Notes under the pieces: model-generated | Seen by the model: only the letters and a program-made list of their open reading frames with translations | Database searches by the model: none | What the model was told of the DNA's origin: nothing | NCBI RefSeq assembly: GCF_006346315.1 | Contig: NZ_VDMR01000001.1 | Location: forward strand, 1,054,001-1,118,000 | Source of the DNA: Nocardioides litoris | Lineage (GTDB): Bacteria > Actinomycetota > Actinomycetes > Propionibacteriales > Nocardioidaceae | Direction of reading: 5' to 3' | Length of the DNA: 64,000 nucleotides | Translations under genes and position numbers: made by a program | Shown here: positions 60,344-64,000 of the stretch, one piece after another | Numbering within the stretch: position 1 is the first letter of the stretch | Layout of the letters: each line of letters opens with the position of its first letter

Positions 60344-60909
60344 GGCTGCTCCAGGAGGGGTCGGACGAGGTCGGCGAGGGCGCGCAGGGTGGCCTCGTCG
60401 CGGTCGGGGTCGGGCAGGACGTGGGCGACGGCGGCCTCACCGTCGAGGTAGGTGACGACGATGCGCAGGGCGGTCTGGTGGGTCTCGGTCCACGGGTGGC
60501 CCGCGGGCCGCAGGGACGCCACGGCGGCGCGGGTGCGGCGGTGATAGGTGCGCAGCGCCGGGGCGAGGTCGCGGCGCAGCTCCTCGTCGGTGCGGGCGGC
60601 GTGCACGAGCTCGTGCCAGACCACGTTGGCGGGGGAGCGGACGGCGGCGCGCAGGTGGCGCAGGCCCTCGAGCAGGTCGAGGCCGGCCGGCACGTCGTGG
60701 GTCTGCCGCTCGGCCACCCGGACCGCCGCGGCGACCAGCAGCGCGCGCCGGGTCGGGAAGTGGCGGAACAGCCCGCCCTGGCTGACCCCGGCACGCTCGC
60801 AGACCGCCGCGGTGGTCGTGGCGGCGTACCCGCGCTCGTGGAGGACGGCCTCGGTCGCGTCGAGCAGCGCGGTCGTGGTCGCCGTACGACGCTCGAGCTG
60901 GGTGGGCAC
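60340..60909 (-). CDS. TetR family transcriptional regulator
   Basis: A 189-residue TetR. The HTH is ATEAVLHERGYAATTTAAVC, ERAGVSQGGLFRHFPTRRALLVAA, followed by a helical ligand domain. It is the first gene of the operon with the FAD-dehydrogenase and VOC genes. An inverted repeat (TAGCG-N6-CGCTA) covers the -35 region of its promoter, so it probably represses itself and the operon. GTG 60909 follows TAGGGT by 6 nt. Confidence 0.89.
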   Translation of the reverse strand: MPTQLERRTATTTALLDATEAVLHERGYAATTTAAVCERAGVSQGGLFRHFPTRRALLVAAAVRVAERQTHDVPAGLDLLEGLRHLRAAVRSPANVVWHELVHAARTDEELRRDLAPALRTYHRRTRAAVASLRPAGHPWTETHQTALRIVVTYLDGEAAVAHVLPDPDRDEATLRALADLVRPLLEQP

Positions 60910-60915
60910 GGCGCG

Positions 60916-60944
60916 ACCCTACCTTCGATAGCGGTCACTCGCTA
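60916..60944 (-). promoter_or_regulatory. TetR-type operator over the promoter of the TetR-dehydrogenase operon
   Basis: The -10 TAGGGT (60921-60916 on the - strand) ends 6 nt before the GTG. TAGCG (60929-60933) and CGCTA (60940-60944) form an inverted repeat over the -35 position, 17-18 bp from the -10. This is a common layout for TetR autorepression. Confidence 0.5.
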
Positions 60945-61015
60945 ACTTTTGGCCGTCGCCCCGTCCACCCCGTCCGGCGGTGCCGGTCCGGCCGCCGAGA
61001 CCCCACGGTGGACCG

Positions 61016-62212
61016 ATGACCACCGATGCCGCCGACGTCGACCTCGACCAGCCCCTGGCGCCCGAGGGCGAGGCGCTGCCGCACAGCGCGAGCAGCGAGG
61101 ACGCCGCGGTCGACGCCCCGGCCGACCTGCCCGCCCCGGGCCACGCCGGCAGCGCCCGCCGGTGGACCCCGAAGCGGGTCGTCGTCACGCCGGCCGCGCT
61201 CGACCACGCCCACGGCGCGCGGATCGTGGAGCGGGTCGAGGCGCTCGGCATCGAGGTCGAGCGGCTGCGGGCCAACCGGCTGACCGGGGTGCGCGGCGAG
61301 ACCGCCCGGGAGACCTACGCCCGCGCCAAGTCGACGCTGGCGGTGGTGGTGAGCCCGCCGAGCCGGCGGCGCCTGCAGCCCATCTCGCCCAGCGCCGACT
61401 GGCGCGTCGACCTGGCCGAGGGCTGCCCCGCGCACTGCCAGTACTGCTACCTCGCCGGGTCGCTCAGCGGCCCACCCGTCACCCGCGTGTACGCCGACCT
61501 CGACGACATCCTGGCCAACCTGGCGTCGTACGTCGGGACCGGGACGGTGACCAGTCGCTCCGACGAGCGCCACCACGAGGGCACGACCTTCGAGGCGTCC
61601 TGCTACAGCGACCCGCTCGCCTTGGACCACCTCACCGGCAGCTGGCAGCGGGCGGTCGAGCACTTCGGGGCCTGGGAGGCGCCGGTGCAGCTGCGGTGGA
61701 CGACGAAGTTCGCCGACGTCGAGCGCTACGTCGGGCTCCCGCACGCCGGACGCACCCGGGTGCGGTTCAGCGTCAACGGCCTGCCCGTGACCCGGCGCTG
61801 GGAGGGCGGCACCAGCCCGCTCGAGGCCAGGCTGGCGGCGCTGCGCACGGTGGCGCTCGACGGCTACCCGGTGGGGCTGACCATCGCGCCGATCATGGCG
61901 CTGGACGGCTGGCGCGAGCACTACGGCCACCTCCTCGACCTGGTCGAGGAGGCGGTCGACGGCGTCCCCGCGCTCGACCTGACCGCCGAGCTCATCACGC
62001 ACCGGTTCACCGCGTCGAGCAAGGAGGTGCTGCTCGGGTGGTACCCGCGCACGACGCTCGAGATGGACGAGGAGCGCCGGTCGGTCAAGCGGGGCAAGTT
62101 CGGCAACAGAAAGCACGTCTACCCCGCGCCCCTGATGCGCGAGATGCGGGCCTGGTTCACCGACCGGATCGCCCAGCAGCTCCCCGCCTGCCGGGTCCTC
62201 TACTGGACCTGA
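61016..62212 (+). CDS. Radical SAM protein, spore photoproduct lyase-like
   Basis: A 398-residue radical SAM enzyme. A 55-residue acidic, disordered N terminus precedes PKRVVVTPAALDHAHGARIV. The cluster motif is CPAHCQYC (Cx3Cx2C), and about 50 residues later FEASCYSDPLALDHLTGSW holds a cysteine matching that of Bacillus SplB used in catalysis. SplB repairs thymine photodimers of spores. Actinobacterial relatives occur in non-sporulating species, so a UV-lesion or other substrate is plausible. ATG 61016; CACGGT box 6 nt upstream. Confidence 0.85.
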   Translation: MTTDAADVDLDQPLAPEGEALPHSASSEDAAVDAPADLPAPGHAGSARRWTPKRVVVTPAALDHAHGARIVERVEALGIEVERLRANRLTGVRGETARETYARAKSTLAVVVSPPSRRRLQPISPSADWRVDLAEGCPAHCQYCYLAGSLSGPPVTRVYADLDDILANLASYVGTGTVTSRSDERHHEGTTFEASCYSDPLALDHLTGSWQRAVEHFGAWEAPVQLRWTTKFADVERYVGLPHAGRTRVRFSVNGLPVTRRWEGGTSPLEARLAALRTVALDGYPVGLTIAPIMALDGWREHYGHLLDLVEEAVDGVPALDLTAELITHRFTASSKEVLLGWYPRTTLEMDEERRSVKRGKFGNRKHVYPAPLMREMRAWFTDRIAQQLPACRVLYWT

Positions 62213-63369
62213 GCCGCCCGCCAGCGCAGAGCGACCTGGAGGACGCCGCCCGCCACGAGCGCCCAGAACGCGGCCCCCACGCCGGCCACGACCACGCCCG
62301 AGGCGGCCACCACGAACGTCACGGCCGCGGCCTCGCGGAAGTCCTCGTCGCCGAGGGCGGAGGCGGCGGCCGCGCCGAACGTGCCGAGCAGCGCCAGTCC
62401 CGCCACCGCCGCGACGACGCCGGCCGGGGCGGCCGCCGAGACGGTGGTGACCAGCGCGGCCAGCGGCCCCAGCACGACGTACGTCGCCCCGGCGGAGACA
62501 CCGGCCACCCACCGGCGCGCGGGGTCGTCGCCCGCCGAGGGCCCGGCGGCGAGGGCGGCGGAGATCGCGGCCAGGTTGATGGAGAAGCCGCCGAGCGGCG
62601 CGGTGACGACGGTCGCACCGCCGGCGTAGACGAGGGCGGGGGAGAGGGGCGCGGTGTAGCCGAACGAGCCGAGCACGGCGACGCCGGGGATGTTCTGGCT
62701 GGTCATCGTGACCAGGTAGAGCGGCACGCCGATGGCGACGACGGTGACGAGGTCGAGGGTCGGGGTGGTCCAGGTGAGGGTGGGCACGAGCTGGTCGCCC
62801 GAGACGTCGGCGAGTGAACCGCTGGCGGCGATCACCACGAGCGCGGCGACGAACGCCCCCGGCACGGCCCAGCGCCGGGCCACGCGCAGCAGCACCAGCC
62901 AGGTGGCCACGACCGGCGCGATCGCGGCCGGGTCGGTGGCCAGGGCGCGGAACGGCTCGACGCAGAGCCCCAGCAGCACGCCCGCGAGCATCGCGTTGGC
63001 CAGGGCCACTGGGATGCGGGCCACCCACCGCCCGAGCGGGCGGACCAGCCCGGTCAGCGCGTAGAGCACCCCCGCCACGACGAAGGCGCCGACGGCGTCG
63101 GCGTACCCGCCGCCGGGGACGGTGGCGCCGGCGAGCAGGGCGGCACCCGGGGTCGACCAGGCCATGGTCACGGGCTGGCGGGTGCGCCAGGAGAACAGCA
63201 GCGAGCCCAGGCCCATCGTCAGCGACAGGACGAGCAGCCCCGACGCGGCCTCGTCGGCCGACCCGCCGACCGCGACCAGCCCGGTGAGGACGACCGCGAA
63301 GGAGGAGGTGAAGCCGACGACCGAGGTGACGACGCCCGCGACGACGGCCTGGCTGCGACCGGTCGTCAC
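62200..63369 (-). CDS. BenE family benzoate/H+ symporter
   Basis: A 389-residue membrane protein with about 12 helices of the BenE fold. Recognisable segments are [47 protein letters not shown] (the family signature) and [13 protein letters not shown]. BenE members import benzoate by proton symport; the substrate has not been tested here, and no benzoate catabolic gene is in the window. GTG 63369 lies 16 bp after the acyl-CoA carboxylase stop. 13 bp overlap with the SPL-like gene. Confidence 0.88.
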   Translation of the reverse strand: MTTGRSQAVVAGVVTSVVGFTSSFAVVLTGLVAVGGSADEAASGLLVLSLTMGLGSLLFSWRTRQPVTMAWSTPGAALLAGATVPGGGYADAVGAFVVAGVLYALTGLVRPLGRWVARIPVALANAMLAGVLLGLCVEPFRALATDPAAIAPVVATWLVLLRVARRWAVPGAFVAALVVIAASGSLADVSGDQLVPTLTWTTPTLDLVTVVAIGVPLYLVTMTSQNIPGVAVLGSFGYTAPLSPALVYAGGATVVTAPLGGFSINLAAISAALAAGPSAGDDPARRWVAGVSAGATYVVLGPLAALVTTVSAAAPAGVVAAVAGLALLGTFGAAAASALGDEDFREAAAVTFVVAASGVVVAGVGAAFWALVAGGVLQVALRWRAAQVQ

Positions 63370-63385
63370 CGGTTCGCCGCTCAGG

Positions 63386-64000
63386 TCAGTCCTTGAGCTC
63401 GCAGACGACGGCGCCGCTGGTCACCGTGGCGCCGACCTCGGCCTGCAGGCCGGTCACGGTGCCGGCCTTGTGGGCCTTGAGCGGCTGCTCCATCTTCATG
63501 GCCTCGATGACCACGATGGTCTCGCCCTCGGCGACCTCCTGGCCCTCCTCGACGACGACCTTGACGATGGTGCCCTGCATCGGGCTGGTCACCGAGTCGC
63601 CCGAGGCGGCCGCGCCGGCCTTCTTGGTCGCCGCGCGCTTGGGCTTCTTGGCGCCGCCACCGCCGCCGGAGGACGCGAGGCCGCCGAGCCCGGCCGGGAT
63701 GACGACCTCGACCCGCTTGCCGCCGACCTCGACGACCACGGTCTGGCGCTCCTCGGCCTCGGGGGCCTCGGCCGCCTCACCGCCGTACGGCTCGATCTGG
63801 TTGTCGAAGTCGGTCTCGATCCAGGTCGTGTAGACGTCGAAGGAGCCCTCACCGGTCGGGTTGGACGCGCCGACGTAGGCCGGGTCGCGCAGCACGACGC
63901 GGTGGAACGGGATGACCGTCGGCATGCCGTCGACCACGAACTCGTCGAGGGCGCGGCGGGACCGCTCGATGGCCTGCTGCCGGTCGCGGCCGGTCACGAC
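63386..64000 (-). CDS. Acyl-CoA carboxylase alpha subunit, C-terminal part (5' end outside window)
   Basis: The last ~200 residues of a biotin carboxylase/biotin carrier fusion like actinobacterial AccA3. The window shows the end of the carboxylase domain ([31 protein letters not shown]), a linker and the biotinyl domain with [13 protein letters not shown], where the lysine carries biotin. It would carboxylate acetyl- or propionyl-CoA with a separate beta subunit; propionyl-CoA carboxylation would feed MutAB. The frame continues beyond 64000. Confidence 0.9.
   Translation of the reverse strand, partial: VVTGRDRQQAIERSRRALDEFVVDGMPTVIPFHRVVLRDPAYVGASNPTGEGSFDVYTTWIETDFDNQIEPYGGEAAEAPEAEERQTVVVEVGGKRVEVVIPAGLGGLASSGGGGGAKKPKRAATKKAGAAASGDSVTSPMQGTIVKVVVEEGQEVAEGETIVVIEAMKMEQPLKAHKAGTVTGLQAEVGATVTSGAVVCELKD

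Overview
The window looks like core chromosome of a high-GC actinobacterium. I infer the Nocardioidaceae, close to Nocardioides, but no rRNA or other taxonomic marker is present, so this stays an inference. The grounds are: very high GC with G/C-ending codons, many GTG starts, ATGA/GTGA stop-start overlaps, a mycothiol-type enzyme, a type-B succinate dehydrogenase, a mutA-mutB-meaB operon, a biotin-dependent pyruvate carboxylase, a DUF222-HNH protein and a dispersed palindromic repeat built on GTGGTC/GACCAC arms. No tRNA, rRNA, integrase, transposase, phage gene or CRISPR array was recognised.

Layout. 0-8.7 kb: a truncated SDR gene, an SRPBCC protein, an MFS exporter, a GNAT/mycothiol-enzyme pair, trpS, a 2'-5' RNA ligase family gene, a YihY/BrkB membrane protein, and a cysteine hydrolase divergent from a WYL regulator. 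8.6-13.3 kb: sdhCAB and a glycosyltransferase. 13.4-18.4 kb: mutA-mutB-meaB (methylmalonyl-CoA to succinyl-CoA, feeding the TCA cycle beside sdh). 18.4-22.3 kb: an M20 amidohydrolase, then a repeat-rich zone around a DUF222-HNH gene; this is the only accessory-looking part. 22.3-44.1 kb: a nucleoside uptake and catabolism district. It holds a BMP lipoprotein and its ABC transporter, cdd, deoA, add, a uridine kinase, deoC with two aldehyde dehydrogenase family genes, a phospho-sugar mutase and purine nucleoside phosphorylase. DedA, MaoC, AKR/MerR and TetR genes are interspersed, as is a small cluster of WXG100-like proteins with a C39-peptidase-like protein. 44.1-48.9 kb: two flavoprotein disulfide-reductase paralogues flank a 750-bp hairpin-rich intergenic region. 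48.9-64 kb: DUF305 lipoprotein, LVIVD protein, SpoIID-like protein, pyruvate carboxylase, PH-domain pair, a 28-residue membrane microprotein, a TetR/FAD-dehydrogenase/VOC operon, an SPL-like radical SAM enzyme, BenE and the 3' part of an acyl-CoA carboxylase alpha gene.

Metabolic logic. Nucleosides would be imported by the BMP/ABC system, deaminated by Cdd and Add, and phosphorolysed by DeoA and PNP. The sugar phosphate would be handled by the mutase and DeoC, and the resulting acetaldehyde oxidised by ALDH. From memory, much of this order (lpdA, purine nucleoside phosphorylase, a pmm-type mutase, add, deoA, cdd, sdh) resembles the Rv3303c-Rv3319 region of Mycobacterium tuberculosis.

Two genome-level patterns stand out. 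First, 23 genes carry a TANNNT box 6-8 nt before the start codon, the arrangement expected of leaderless transcripts, and some divergent pairs share the box. Second, a palindromic repeat family (nine full copies and one partial) keeps its hairpin through compensatory changes; one copy lies inside the mutB reading frame and five form an array. Four genes carry single-base frameshifts beside short G/C runs, which may be sequencing errors or real decay.
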